DNA of 64,000 bases from Sphingobium sp. Cam5-1 (GCF_015693305.1 NZ_CP065138.1:372001-436000), one strand, 5' to 3'. Shown: positions 26,553-35,322, counted from the first letter of the stretch. The notes: generated by a model not told the origin, from the letters alone. Made by a program: numbers and translations.

Positions 26553-26582
26553 AAACCTGCCGCGCTTCTTAGGGCGCGGCAG
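26553..26582 (-). terminator. Rho-independent terminator of the CoA-transferase operon
   Basis: On the minus strand CTGCCGCGC / GCGCGGCAG form a 9-bp stem with an 8-base loop, then G and TTTT. It lies 47 bases after the end of the second CoA-transferase gene. Confidence 0.7.
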
Positions 26583-26628
26583 AATACCCATTCACCCTTA
26601 TTCTCACCTCAACCAGATGCTACTTCGT

Positions 26629-27390
26629 TCATGACCTATTTCTTTTCTCCTCTGGATCCAGTTGAGATATAATCGCTAGCTGCGCCGGTGTAGGCATGCA
26701 AGTTGTGGGGATTGGCGCAGAAGGGCGAGTAACTGAAAATCCCGTATTGTCCTGAACTTCGTCAAACGTGACGCCTGGGTGCAGTGATCTGATACGGATT
26801 GAGTGATGAGTTCCGCCAAAGTCGAGAACGCATAACTCTGTGACAATCAATCTGAGATCAAGCCCTTTGGGCATTTGTCCGCCTGGGTATCGATCCGGAT
26901 TATATCCGGCCATGCAGACGAAGTCGACCTCCCCTTCAACAAAGACACGTTTGTTGTGCTTCGGGAAGAAGAAGCTATTCGGGTGGCAAATGGAATTGCC
27001 GGGAAAGCCTCTCACGCCAAGCATGGCAGTCCGAGGTTGCTTATGATCCCCGATAACGCTGATGTTTGCCTGGCCGTAGCGGTCGATCTGTACCGGCGTA
27101 ACCATCGCATGGCGCTTTCCGCTCCAGAGTGTTGAAAACACGCGGTCGTAATTTGCCGGCCCTTCGTACACGGGTTGTTGATGACTTTGGCCTAGAGGAA
27201 GCGGTTCGGAGGTGTACCATGCCTCGCCATCCGTAATCTGGATTGCGGGACTGAAAGTACGCTTTGCCAGACCTGCTGCGATCCGCGGGATCGGGCCAAT
27301 TCCGGTCACCATGATTTCACCTGCATCCCGCCAAGCTTCAGCGCAGGCAGTAATCATCAATTCCGAAAGGGGATGACTTGAGTTGATCAT
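26629..27390 (-). CDS. CoA-transferase beta subunit (IpdB-like)
   Basis: 253 residues. It begins LSELMITACAEAWRDAGEIMVTGIGPIPRIAAGLAKRTFSP in pieces, followed by GEAWYTSEPLP and WSGKRHAMVTPVQIDRYGQANISVIG, matching the beta subunit of family-I CoA-transferases, most like IpdB of steroid-ring degradation. The ATG at 27390 has GAAAGG upstream; a longer frame to 27474 overlaps the alpha gene and is not preferred. It works as a pair with the gene at 27404-28285. The substrate is not proven. Confidence 0.85.
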   Translation of the reverse strand: MINSSHPLSELMITACAEAWRDAGEIMVTGIGPIPRIAAGLAKRTFSPAIQITDGEAWYTSEPLPLGQSHQQPVYEGPANYDRVFSTLWSGKRHAMVTPVQIDRYGQANISVIGDHKQPRTAMLGVRGFPGNSICHPNSFFFPKHNKRVFVEGEVDFVCMAGYNPDRYPGGQMPKGLDLRLIVTELCVLDFGGTHHSIRIRSLHPGVTFDEVQDNTGFSVTRPSAPIPTTCMPTPAQLAIISQLDPEEKRNRS

Positions 27391-27403
27391 GTACAAAGAC
27401 CTT

Positions 27404-28285
27404 TCAGTAAATCGGCTTTGGTAAGCTGGACACTTTAGACGGCCCGCCCACGGCAGATAGATACGACGCTTCATCTACATTGATGAAGTTAGATCTGTAG
27501 TCGTCCCATTGTTCGGCAGAGCTGGCACTTTTTGAGTACAGCCTGAGATGATCGAGATCGATCTCGTAATCAGGAGATCCGCTCGTTGGGTGAGCGCCGA
27601 ACGGCGCTTCCGCCACGCCGCTTATGAGAGCCCGTTCAACGAGATTGAAGCGACTGTTAGTCTTCATATCCAGTGCTGCCGTTGATACTATTTTCTCGAC
27701 CGTTACGTAGCTGCGCTCGGAAGCACGTACGAGCAGTTCGTCGAAAATGGGATCGACACTGAGGTTGAGTATATTTCCACGGTCGTCTGAACGATGAGCG
27801 TGGATGAGTGCCACATCAGGTGTGATAGGTGGCATTGCCACCAGTTCTTCCTCATCCTGGTAAGGGCTTGTAATCATTTTAAAGCCAGGCTGATTGATCA
27901 CATCCGTTCCGATCCCGACGCGCGTCGGCAAAAATGGTAGTTTCATCGCCGCAGCACGCAAACCCCAGTGGAACATGCCCTCATCGACTTCCCAAACCTG
28001 GAATGCGCCTTTTTCTCTAGCCGCTCGGTAATGGGGATCCAGCGGAATATGGTCCAGGGTTACAAACGAGAAGATCAATTTTCTGATCTTCCCAGTAGCG
28101 GCAAGAAGTCCAACATCTGGGCCTCCATATCCTGCGATAACCGTAAGATCTTTCAGGGATGAGCGCGCTATTGCACGCACCAGCGCCATTGGCTTGCGTC
28201 GTGTAGCCCAGCCTCCCAGTCCAATGCTCATACCATCGCGTAGCTCGGCGATGATTTCGTCTACCGTCATTACCTTATTAATCAT
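27404..28285 (-). CDS. CoA-transferase alpha subunit (IpdA-like)
   Basis: 293 residues. The N-terminal block GMSIGLGGWATRRKPMALVRAIARSSLKDLTVIAGYGGPDVGLL closely fits what I know of IpdA, the ring-opening hydrolase-type CoA-transferase partner of cholesterol/steroid catabolism; later DVALIHAHRSDDRGN and AERSYVTVEKIV are also family blocks. It is followed 13 bases later by the beta subunit. No other steroid or aromatic pathway gene is in the window, so the pathway is inference. Confidence 0.85.
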   Translation of the reverse strand: MINKVMTVDEIIAELRDGMSIGLGGWATRRKPMALVRAIARSSLKDLTVIAGYGGPDVGLLAATGKIRKLIFSFVTLDHIPLDPHYRAAREKGAFQVWEVDEGMFHWGLRAAAMKLPFLPTRVGIGTDVINQPGFKMITSPYQDEEELVAMPPITPDVALIHAHRSDDRGNILNLSVDPIFDELLVRASERSYVTVEKIVSTAALDMKTNSRFNLVERALISGVAEAPFGAHPTSGSPDYEIDLDHLRLYSKSASSAEQWDDYRSNFINVDEASYLSAVGGPSKVSSLPKPIY

Positions 28286-28859
28286 CTTTTACAGAACTCG
28301 GTCATGCGCGCAGCGTTCTTCACCTGCCCGACGGAGCAGGCAGAGTTGCGAGCTTTGTGGTGCAGAAGTGTCGAGGGTCGAGTTATGACCATTCTTGTTG
28401 AGGGCCAAAACTCTTGCGCTCGGTCATGGCAGAGGAAAGATCCGGCCAACAGCATGTGCTGAAAGTGGATCCATAGAGCCATAAACCCCGGTCCGAAGGC
28501 AGCACGCCTCCGGCCGGGGCTTAAATGCCTGCGACGATGCTGCCGGAGTTAAGTTCGCGAGAACGACGAGAGCAGAGACTGCGCATAAGACATTATCGCC
28601 TTGGCGGCGCTCGAAAGTCAAGCGTCGCTTGCAGCACCAAAATTCTCTGGAGCCTATAACGTTGAAGCCATCGGTCTATTTGCGAGTGTAAGCTGAAATT
28701 TTGTGAACCGCTTTCTGGAACGGGAGGATTGCGGCGCGGGGTAGCTGCATGCGTCTTCAGTATCAGTCTGGAAGTAGACTGATGTGCGGAGTTCTTTGCA
28801 GTTATGATGCCTCATTGGCGTCGGCTGGGACCTGCCACAGCTAGTCCTCTCCCCTTTGA
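28286..28859. other. Gene-free stretch with one GC-rich hairpin
   Basis: About 570 bases with no acceptable gene. At 28486-28519 there is a hairpin (CCCCGGTCCG...CGGCCGGGG, with inner GGC/GCC pairing). It lacks a T run on either side, so it may be a structured leader or weak terminator. The right part lies downstream of the MreB-like gene. Confidence 0.45.
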
Positions 28860-29867
28860 TTATCCTCGCGCAGTTTGGAGGGCAGACTGTAAACCGCGCG
28901 CAACACAATGAGCCGGATCCTCAGCGACAAGCACTGGCAGACCGAGCTCCTTCTGAAGCGACTCAACGAGACGGGGCGTCAAGGCGCCGCCACCTGTGAG
29001 CAAGGCGCCATGTTCATGCAGATCCTGGCTGAGCTCCGGTGGCGTTTGGTTCAGTACGTCCCGCACGGCTTCTACGATTTGCCTAACGTGCTTGTCGATC
29101 ACTGGATCCAGTTCTGACGCGGAAATGCTTAGGGACGTCGGAGCCATGGACACAAGGCTCCGGCCGCGGACTTCGATCACCTTGTCCGAGGGGTAGCCGC
29201 CCTTCAAAGAAGAGCAGTTCCTTTTGATGCGTTCTGCCGTTGGCGCACCAACAAGAATCTTGTGCCGAAGGTGAAGATGATCGGCGATCACTTTGTTCAA
29301 TGAGGCGCCTCCGATCCGAACGGAGCGAGTCAGGCAAATTCCGCCCAATGAAAGAACCGCCACCTCAGTGGTACCCGCGCCACATTCCAGCACCAGCACA
29401 CCCGCTGGCTTGTTGATCTGGATTCCGGCACCAACTGCGGCGGCAAGTGGCTCATGAACTAAACGTACGGGAGCCAGTCCAGCATCATCAGCCGCGGTCA
29501 GGAGGGCTCGTCGTTCAGCTTGCGTGGCGTCGGCAGGAACCCCGATGAGCGCTCGGAGCCCTCTCACCTGTCTGCGGCCCAGAGCGTGGCGGATAGCATA
29601 TCGCAACAGCTCGGCCGCAGTGCCGATATCTTGTAGAACGCCCCGCCGTAAGGGTCTTCTCACCTGCAGGCTTGGAGGTGTGCGATCGACCATTGCCTCT
29701 GCCGCACTGCCCGCCGCAAAGAGTTGGGGATTAGTTCGAAAATTGGCAAAGCAGCAAAGCGAGGGTTCGTCGAAAAGGATACCGCCATCGCGATGAATTA
29801 CCCGCAAATTTGCAGTGCCAAAATCGATTGCGAGTTCCGGCCGCCTCAGAGATAAGGAAGAAAGCAT
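28860..29867 (-). CDS. MreB-like actin-fold protein
   Basis: 335 residues of the MreB/FtsA-like actin ATPase fold. Phosphate 1 is AIDFGTANLRVIHRDGG; the connect and phosphate 2 blocks are VHEPLAAAVGAGI and LVLECGAGTTEVAVLSLGG; the adenosine motif is ALLTGGGALTPRLVESLQKEL. The start at 29867 (MLSSLSLRRPELAIDFG) fits MreB length; a longer frame to 29942 adds a basic extension. It stands alone, without mreC/mreD, so it is likely a second MreB paralog rather than the main rod-shape gene. Confidence 0.88.
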   Translation of the reverse strand: MLSSLSLRRPELAIDFGTANLRVIHRDGGILFDEPSLCCFANFRTNPQLFAAGSAAEAMVDRTPPSLQVRRPLRRGVLQDIGTAAELLRYAIRHALGRRQVRGLRALIGVPADATQAERRALLTAADDAGLAPVRLVHEPLAAAVGAGIQINKPAGVLVLECGAGTTEVAVLSLGGICLTRSVRIGGASLNKVIADHLHLRHKILVGAPTAERIKRNCSSLKGGYPSDKVIEVRGRSLVSMAPTSLSISASELDPVIDKHVRQIVEAVRDVLNQTPPELSQDLHEHGALLTGGGALTPRLVESLQKELGLPVLVAEDPAHCVARGLQSALQTARG

Positions 29868-30097
29868 CCGTCTGACATAGCGATCATTCCCGCCTTTGTC
29901 TCGCCTTTGCCTCGTCCGCGGATTTGTGTCTGGCTGCCCCACACCTGAAGCGCGGTCCTCATTGGCGGTGTTCCATTACGGGATGTTGTCGGTCAGGTTT
30001 GACATAAGCGGGCTACAACGGCATCATGGAAGAATGAAGGCCGGTCACTCTCATCATCGCTTTCGCCACCACGGGGGGCAGCTTCTCGCGGGCATGT

Positions 30098-30137
30098 AGC
30101 CCCGGGTTCCGGTGCTTGGTGCCCTGAACTCGGGGCT
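30098..30137. repeat. 12-bp inverted repeat in the rnk leader
   Basis: AGCCCCGGGTTC at 30098-30109 pairs with GAACTCGGGGCT at 30126-30137 (one mismatch, 16-base loop). It lies 64 bases before the rnk start. Lack of a T run makes a simple terminator less likely; a regulatory hairpin or protein site is possible. Confidence 0.55.
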
Positions 30138-30200
30138 CGGATCGAAAACAAGCTTTGCCTCGCAACAGGGGCGTGAGCGCTCATCCGGAAAGCAAAGTGT

Positions 30201-30605
30201 ATGACCAGCAAGAAGGGGCGTCGCCGCCCGCAAATCCATATGATCGATTCCGAAGCCGACGCGATCACTGATCTCGCAATCGCTGCTGAAAGACGGATCC
30301 CGCAGGTGAGCAAGCTTCTCCTGGAGGAAACTGCGCGGGCTCACATTTACTCGGCAGCGCGCATCCCTCAAGACGTTGTGACGATGAACGCCACTGTCGA
30401 TTTCACCGACGAGACTGGAGAAAAGGCGCACAGCTACCAGCTGGTTTATCCGCGAGAAGCCGACATTTCATCCGGCCGAATATCTATTCTGACGCCGGTT
30501 GGTGCTGGTCTCATCGGCCTGAGGGAAGGGCAGTCAATATTGTGCCCAGATCGTGATGGACGCGAGCGAGAGCTTAAGATCGTCAGGGTGGTGCACGAAA
30601 GATAG
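30201..30605 (+). CDS. rnk: Nucleoside diphosphate kinase regulator (Rnk/GreA-like)
   Basis: 134 residues. The C-terminal GreA/GreB-type domain is visible: SYQLVYPREADISSGRISILTPVGAGLIGLREGQSI. The N-terminal coil is short, as in Rnk, which binds RNA polymerase but lacks a full coiled coil. GGAAAG lies 11 bases before the ATG. It stands alone, divergent from the MreB-like gene. Confidence 0.85.
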   Translation: MTSKKGRRRPQIHMIDSEADAITDLAIAAERRIPQVSKLLLEETARAHIYSAARIPQDVVTMNATVDFTDETGEKAHSYQLVYPREADISSGRISILTPVGAGLIGLREGQSILCPDRDGRERELKIVRVVHER

Positions 30606-31052
30606 TCTATCATTCATTCAAATTACGGGATGTTTTCGCGCAGCCAGATGTTTGAACACCGCTGGGGAGCGGGTAGGAGCACTGCGCCGACCTTTGTAGC
30701 ACTGTTCAGGCGATAGTCTGACTTAGAGGAAATTTGGGCACGGAAACTTGCCGCTTCGAATGTCGTGGGAATGCATGCTTGCCTTTCCTGCTCTGCACTC
30801 TACATTAGACGGATGTTCGTTAGCAGGAAACACGAGAGACCGGCGCGCCGGTCTGGAAGCAGCGCGCTGTCGCGCGCCTAAGCCCTGACGCCGATCGCGT
30901 CGGGGCCGTTCCCTCCTTTCTGCCTCCACTGGGCGCCTTCAGCGCCAACGTCTGTGTACAAGATGAGATTCACAGGCGTGCGTGAGAAGTAATCTTCGCG
31001 ACTGCGGCACATGGGTGGATATTTTCTAGCTAATTTTGTCTGAGAGGCCATC
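30606..31052. other. Gene-free stretch with three successive hairpins
   Basis: About 450 bases with no acceptable gene. Between 30837 and 30901 lie three perfect inverted repeats in a row: AGACCGGCG/CGCCGGTCT (30837-30854), GCGCGC/GCGCGC (30862-30877) and GACGC/GCGTC (30887-30901). This could be a structured RNA, a leader of the HemD-like gene, or protein-binding DNA. Confidence 0.45.
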
Positions 31053-31769
31053 ATGGGACCGAAGTTCATATGGGTTACTCGAACATCACCGTATAACATG
31101 CTTACCGCACATCGGCTGAAGGGGATTGGGCACAAGGCGCTCACAATTCCCCTTCTCACGATCAAGCCAAGGCCTCATGAGGCACTATCAACCCAACCTG
31201 ATGCGCTCGCGTTTACCAGCATTCACGCTATCGAGCACCACCGCTTGGACTGCCGCTTTCGTGATCTGCCTGTTTTTACAGTTGGCGAGCGAACGGCGAA
31301 GCTGGCGCGCGATGCTGGCTATCGTCGGGTGCAATCGGCCGACGGAAATGCGCTTGATCTGGAGATACTGATCAAGGATCACATGCCTAAAGGCTCTGAA
31401 ATCATCTACTATAGTGCTGCTGAGCCTGCAGTGGAACTCGCGCTATCGTTGAACGAGAGAGGTTATGCCGCTCGCCAGATCACCGTATATGAAAGTCTAC
31501 GCTCTCCTTCGAACACAATTACTCCCGCATTGGCCGCCATGCCTTGGATGGACGGAGTTCTGATACACTCAGCGAAGGCGGGTAGGATTATCGCTCAGCT
31601 CATAGCCGATTGCGGAGAGCAGTGGCAGGGGACCGCCTATTGCATCTCCGAAGCTGCCGCCGATCCCCTGCGGCATCTTGCACATGGAAGAGTAAATGTT
31701 TCGGAAAAGCCTAATGAGCGGGCAATGCTTGATTTGCTAGGTGGAAGGGGCCCCCCGCCAAGTTTTTAG
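31053..31769 (+). CDS. Uroporphyrinogen-III synthase-like protein (HemD family)
   Basis: 238 residues. Start IWVTRTSPYNMLTAHRLKGIGHKALTIPLL, then LAFTSIHAIEHH, FTVGERTAKLARDAGY and GVLIHSAKAGRIIAQLI fit the two-lobe HemD fold. This enzyme closes the tetrapyrrole ring in heme and siroheme synthesis. No other heme gene is beside it, so a second copy or a specialised role (perhaps siroheme for the nearby cysI) is possible. The leader carries three hairpins. Confidence 0.75.
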   Translation: MGPKFIWVTRTSPYNMLTAHRLKGIGHKALTIPLLTIKPRPHEALSTQPDALAFTSIHAIEHHRLDCRFRDLPVFTVGERTAKLARDAGYRRVQSADGNALDLEILIKDHMPKGSEIIYYSAAEPAVELALSLNERGYAARQITVYESLRSPSNTITPALAAMPWMDGVLIHSAKAGRIIAQLIADCGEQWQGTAYCISEAAADPLRHLAHGRVNVSEKPNERAMLDLLGGRGPPPSF

Positions 31770-31862
31770 CTTCGATAAGCTTCGCATTAGCCAATCAACT
31801 AAGGCGATCTATTCCGTTCATTGTTGAGCCCTTGGCTCTTTTAAGGAAATGGCTCTGATCCC

Positions 31863-32288
31863 ATGCCTCGTCGTTTCGAAAAATATGCATCGTCTTCAGC
31901 CAATCATGCAGATAAATGCTGCGTCAACGAGTTCGAGGTTAGTGCTGCAGCCTATCCTGATGGCCGAATTGCTGTGCTTCTTTCATATTATCCCAATCTT
32001 TCCCGAGAAGAACTGAAAGAGGTCATTGGGTTTGTCCGTTCAGCGCGAGACGATCAGATAAGGCGGCTAAGATCCACTCCGGGTAGTTCAAGAAAGCTCG
32101 ACAAGTTCCTGCGGGACAACCGAGCACTAATGCCGAGTCTGCATGCGAAAACTAGTTCGATTGTCGCGGCTGTTGTCATTATGTCGATCCTACTGTGGAT
32201 GTTGTGGGACAAGCGACCGCATCCTCTTGCGCCCGTGTCGCATCAGGCTGATGTAAGCCGACAGGCGGGCACATTTGAACGCAAATAG
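31863..32288 (+). CDS. Tail-anchored small protein, paralog A
   Basis: 141 residues. N-terminal soluble part with YYPNLSREELKEVIGFVRSA and SSRKLDKFLRDNRALM, then one membrane segment (SSIVAAVVIMSILLWMLW) and a short tail. The YP(N/D)-S...L, then RKLDKF, pattern and the end membrane helix recur in the next gene, so the two are paralogs. No family recognised. Starts before an ATG with a weak ribosome site. Confidence 0.6.
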   Translation: MPRRFEKYASSSANHADKCCVNEFEVSAAAYPDGRIAVLLSYYPNLSREELKEVIGFVRSARDDQIRRLRSTPGSSRKLDKFLRDNRALMPSLHAKTSSIVAAVVIMSILLWMLWDKRPHPLAPVSHQADVSRQAGTFERK

Positions 32289-32302
32289 ATCAGGAGACCG
32301 CA

Positions 32303-32596
32303 ATGTGCGCCGTTTTTGTAAAACCGCGTCCGTTTGGGCGCCGCTCTTGCCGCTTCGTAGAACTACTCGATCGATATCCCGACGTCAGCGTCGGTCAGCT
32401 CGCTGAGATGATCGAGACATTTCCCCATCTGCCTGCGGCTGAAATCGCCATCATGTCGATATGTGAAAAATCACACAGAAAGCTGGACAAATTCATCATG
32501 GAGCAGTCGGAAGCTCTTAGTCGGCCATGGCTGAATAGTGGTTTGCTAATCATTATCGCCATCAGCTTTGTAGTTTTCCTGTACTGGCTTCATTGA
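32303..32596 (+). CDS. Tail-anchored small protein, paralog B
   Basis: 97 residues, 14 bases after paralog A and preceded by AGGAG. It repeats the pattern: LLDRYPDVSVGQLAEMIETF, then HRKLDKFIMEQSEAL and a final hydrophobic helix (GLLIIIAISFVVFLYWL). Likely co-transcribed with paralog A; an interaction between them is possible but not shown. No family recognised. Confidence 0.6.
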   Translation: MCAVFVKPRPFGRRSCRFVELLDRYPDVSVGQLAEMIETFPHLPAAEIAIMSICEKSHRKLDKFIMEQSEALSRPWLNSGLLIIIAISFVVFLYWLH

Positions 32597-32819
32597 AGAA
32601 TGGCTTATAGTGGAAGAATTCACGCTTATGCGATCAAGGATATGCGGATAATTGAAGGCATATCGACTGGGCTACGCGATAAGATGCGCATCGGAGAGAT
32701 CTAGTGAATAGAATTAGGCGATTAATCAACGAGTAGCGGCCCCGGGTTTGTGAGGGAGGAGCCCGGGGTTGATTTTGAATCTTGTAACGGCAGCGGAGTA
32801 CGCTGGTCGGGAGTAGCCA

Positions 32820-32969
32820 ATGATCAAGACAGCCGCATATGAACGAGAGTCACCGCTTGAACCTGCAGAAACGCAAGCGCCTGAACCGCGTGTGATCCCC
32901 TTTCCAAAACGCAATTCGCAGCCCGAGCCGACCCCTCCCACCGTGCCGGAACCTCCGGCTGCAGCATGA
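32820..32969 (+). CDS. Very small Pro/Glu-rich protein
   Basis: 49 codons: MIKTAAYERESPLEPAETQA, then VIPFPKRNSQPEPTPP and an Ala-rich end. GGGAG lies 8 bases before the ATG, and its end is 31 bases before the next ORF. Composition (proline and acid-rich) suggests a disordered peptide. No family recognised; plausible but unproven. Confidence 0.4.
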   Translation: MIKTAAYERESPLEPAETQAPEPRVIPFPKRNSQPEPTPPTVPEPPAAA

Positions 32970-33000
32970 TCATCAAATCAGCTGAGGAATAGGTAAGGAT

Positions 33001-33594
33001 ATGTCGATCGATGTTTCCGCGGAGTGCAGGACGTTCTTTGTCACCCTTATCAGAGGCGCTGCAGAGCGGGCAGAGGCGATCTTGGTACGGCCAGGTCAGG
33101 AGGTGCGCTTAAGAGCGATCCGAGATGATGGGTTTTCAGAATTAGCGCGGCTGGAGCTGTCGCCACTGCCGGAAGATCAATATCTCGCCGTTGCACTCCG
33201 CCTCTCGGGCGATGGGGACCGCAAGTCGGCCATATTCGCTGCACTGGCGGACCAATTTCGGTCGCCCCCTTTGAGCATCGCCGTGGAAGCTCAGCGCAAG
33301 CTTGTCCAAAGCCGTTCAAGCAAGAGTGGGCTGTCACTGAAGGCAGCCGGCGAGGCCGTTGACGCGATCAAGATAAACCTGAGTTCGGCCGGGGTCGATT
33401 ATAGCCGCGCGCTAAGACTTCGAGCGGCCTTCTATTCAGATTTTTGGTGTGATCCGAGGATACCTGCCGCTCCGGGAACTCGCCGCGTTATGCTAACAAT
33501 GTCCGAGATATTGAAAGCACAAGTCAATGTCGAACATGCTAATAGATTGCCAACCTGGAAGCGAACTTCTGTTACAAGGAGTGTTTGTGAATAG
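33001..33594 (+). CDS. Hypothetical protein
   Basis: 197 residues with TAAGGA before the ATG. Mixed alpha/beta, no membrane segments; visible pieces are AIRDDGFSELARLELSPLPE, LSIAVEAQRKLVQSRSSKSG and a basic C-terminus. No family recognised. It follows the small Pro-rich gene closely, so the two may be one unit. Confidence 0.55.
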   Translation: MSIDVSAECRTFFVTLIRGAAERAEAILVRPGQEVRLRAIRDDGFSELARLELSPLPEDQYLAVALRLSGDGDRKSAIFAALADQFRSPPLSIAVEAQRKLVQSRSSKSGLSLKAAGEAVDAIKINLSSAGVDYSRALRLRAAFYSDFWCDPRIPAAPGTRRVMLTMSEILKAQVNVEHANRLPTWKRTSVTRSVCE

Positions 33595-33838
33595 TATAGG
33601 ATAATGTGTGAGTGAGAGTCTAATGTTGCAAACGAGATCGCTTATAATGAAAGCGGCCGGTTTGATGATCAAAGGGGAACAATGGAATCATCCGCGGTTT
33701 CGAGCCTCGTTGCCCTAGAATGGAGAGCGCGCGCTGTTCAACATCCGCGAAACTCGGCTACATTTCAGCAGCCTCTCGGATGTCGAGCGCTAAGAATTAA
33801 GTATTTTGATGTAAGCAAGTCGGATCAGTGAGGCTCCT

Positions 33839-34213
33839 ATGTACATTTTGGAATTCGACGAACAAACGCGCGTGCTGTCCCAGAGGGCGAGCGGATTTTG
33901 GAACCTGGCAGAATTCGGGCGGTATCACGCAGAGTTCACCGCGCTTCTGAGCCGGATCCGCTCAGATGGACGACCCATTAAAATGCTGTTCGACAGCCGA
34001 GACATGCCGCCTCAATCGGCCGAGGTGGTAAACGCATTTTCCAAGATGACCAGCGCAGACGGCATGAATGCTGACGGACGGGTCGCGATCCTGGTTTCGG
34101 GCATGCTCTCCAAACTGCAGGCCCAGCGGATTTCCGATAATCCACTTGTGAAGAGTTTCAATGACGAGGCGGAAGCGCGGGCTTGGCTAGCGGAGCCGAT
34201 TTTAAGTTGCTAG
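33839..34213 (+). CDS. STAS/SpoIIAA-like small protein
   Basis: 124 residues. The pattern EFDEQTRVLSQRASGFWNLAEF, KMLFDSRDMPPQSAEVV and RVAILVSGMLSKLQAQRI resembles the STAS/SpoIIAA-like fold (beta-alpha-beta) used by anti-anti-sigma-type proteins. The key Ser of classical anti-anti-sigma factors is not evident, so a signalling role is a guess. AGTGAGGC lies shortly before the ATG. Stands alone. Confidence 0.65.
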   Translation: MYILEFDEQTRVLSQRASGFWNLAEFGRYHAEFTALLSRIRSDGRPIKMLFDSRDMPPQSAEVVNAFSKMTSADGMNADGRVAILVSGMLSKLQAQRISDNPLVKSFNDEAEARAWLAEPILSC

Positions 34214-34269
34214 TAGAGGTAAGAACATCTAGTTGGAAAATTGCGCCATCCGCACCTGGCAGCGCTCCA

Positions 34270-34566
34270 TCATGGCTCCAGCCTACTAAATTCAACGTGA
34301 AAGCGTACCGAACCTAGCGGCTCGACTCGGTGCAAGATGGTCGGCTCGACAATGCCGGGCAACGTCCCGCTGGACAATATAACTTCTGCCAGCGTTCTGC
34401 GCGGATCGGTCACGATATAGCGCAGTTCGCCTTCCTCCACGCGAATCAGACCCCAGGTGCCTTCCTTCGTCTGATGATCGTTCAGCAGACCTGCCGGTAT
34501 AGTCTTCTCGGTGAAGGTCGGCGTGCGGTTATAGGGTCTGACCCCGTCAGGAAGGTGACCGATCAT
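34270..34566 (-). CDS. DUF1971 (TehB/YeaR-like) protein
   Basis: 98-residue cupin-like protein: RPYNRTPTFTEKTIPAGL, the GLIRVEEGELRYIV core and the PTILHRVEPLGSVRFHVEF end. The family is linked with nitrosative/oxyanion stress and often sits with truncated hemoglobins. Its ATG overlaps the hemoglobin stop (ATGA), so it is co-translated with it. Degraded relatives occur at 1155-1427 and 2244-2315. Confidence 0.88.
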   Translation of the reverse strand: MIGHLPDGVRPYNRTPTFTEKTIPAGLLNDHQTKEGTWGLIRVEEGELRYIVTDPRRTLAEVILSSGTLPGIVEPTILHRVEPLGSVRFHVEFSRLEP

Positions 34567-34943
34567 GCTTCATTCCTTTCTCGGTAGAATTGAACGCCAA
34601 GCTGCAGGCTTTCCGCGATCCGATCCGCCTTTTGCTGGAAGGCCGTTGCGGCGGCGGGTGAGAGCAGTTCGTCGCTGACCTCCCGCCACAGCGCCAACCA
34701 TTTGGCGAAGTTGTCATCGGTCATGTGCTCGGCGTGCCGAACATGCGCCACCATCGGTTGCCCCTTGTATCGCCCCGACGTCAGCATGACCGAGGACCAG
34801 AAGTCCTGAAGCTTGCCGAGATGGTGGGGCCAATCGTCTATCGCACCATTGAAGATCGGTCCTAGGACCCGATCCTGCCGGACCCGCTCGTAAAAGGCAG
34901 GGACGAGGCGCGCGATATCTTCTTCCTTGATTTCAGTCGTCAT
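34563..34943 (-). CDS. Group III truncated hemoglobin
   Basis: 126 residues. Family blocks: IARLVPAFYERVRQDRVLGPIF, DWPHHLGKLQDFWSSVMLTSGRYKGQPM and AKWLALWREV. A His in PMVAH is placed as the heme-proximal ligand would be. These hemoglobins react with O2 or NO. Its ATG overlaps the receiver gene stop, and it is followed by DUF1971. Together with alternative oxidase it suggests NO or cyanide-resistant respiration; the role is inference from context. Confidence 0.9.
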   Translation of the reverse strand: MTTEIKEEDIARLVPAFYERVRQDRVLGPIFNGAIDDWPHHLGKLQDFWSSVMLTSGRYKGQPMVAHVRHAEHMTDDNFAKWLALWREVSDELLSPAAATAFQQKADRIAESLQLGVQFYRERNEA

Positions 34944-35293
34944 GACGCTGCCTTCTGGCTCTGCAGGATCAGGTTCAGGGTTTGCATGAGTTCGTCTTCC
35001 AGCAGCGGCTTTTCAATGAGAATGGCGTTTAGTTCAGCGGCTGAAGCGCGAAGCGCGCGGGTGGGATTTGTCGCCAGCAGGATCGCAGGGGTGGCGCATT
35101 TCCTCCGAAGCTCGGCAAGTCGTTCAAGCCCCTGCGCGCAATCCAGGTCCACCACAAAGGCAACGGCAGCGGCCGGATCGGATAGGTCCGACCCTGCCGC
35201 TGCCTTGATCCCCACTACTGACAGGGCGAATTCGATCGAGGAGAGGAGCGCTGCATCATCGATGAACAGCAGGACCGGATTGTCCCTGGTCAT
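34940..35293 (-). CDS. Stand-alone response-regulator receiver domain
   Basis: 117 residues with the CheY pattern: acidic pair in LLFIDDAALL, phospho-Asp candidate in VAFVVDLDCAQ, Thr/Ser position in AILLATNP and Lys in ILIEKPLLEDEL. No output domain, so it may pass phosphate or act by binding. It lies between alternative oxidase and hemoglobin genes, and may be phosphorylated by the divergent FixL-like kinase. Confidence 0.75.
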   Translation of the reverse strand: MTRDNPVLLFIDDAALLSSIEFALSVVGIKAAAGSDLSDPAAAVAFVVDLDCAQGLERLAELRRKCATPAILLATNPTRALRASAAELNAILIEKPLLEDELMQTLNLILQSQKAAS

Positions 35294-35322
35294 CTTCGCT
35301 CTCCTCTCCCATTCAGGCCAGG

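Noticed and set aside
31053..31769. HemD-like gene considered as part of a heme operon
   Set aside because: No other tetrapyrrole gene lies next to it.
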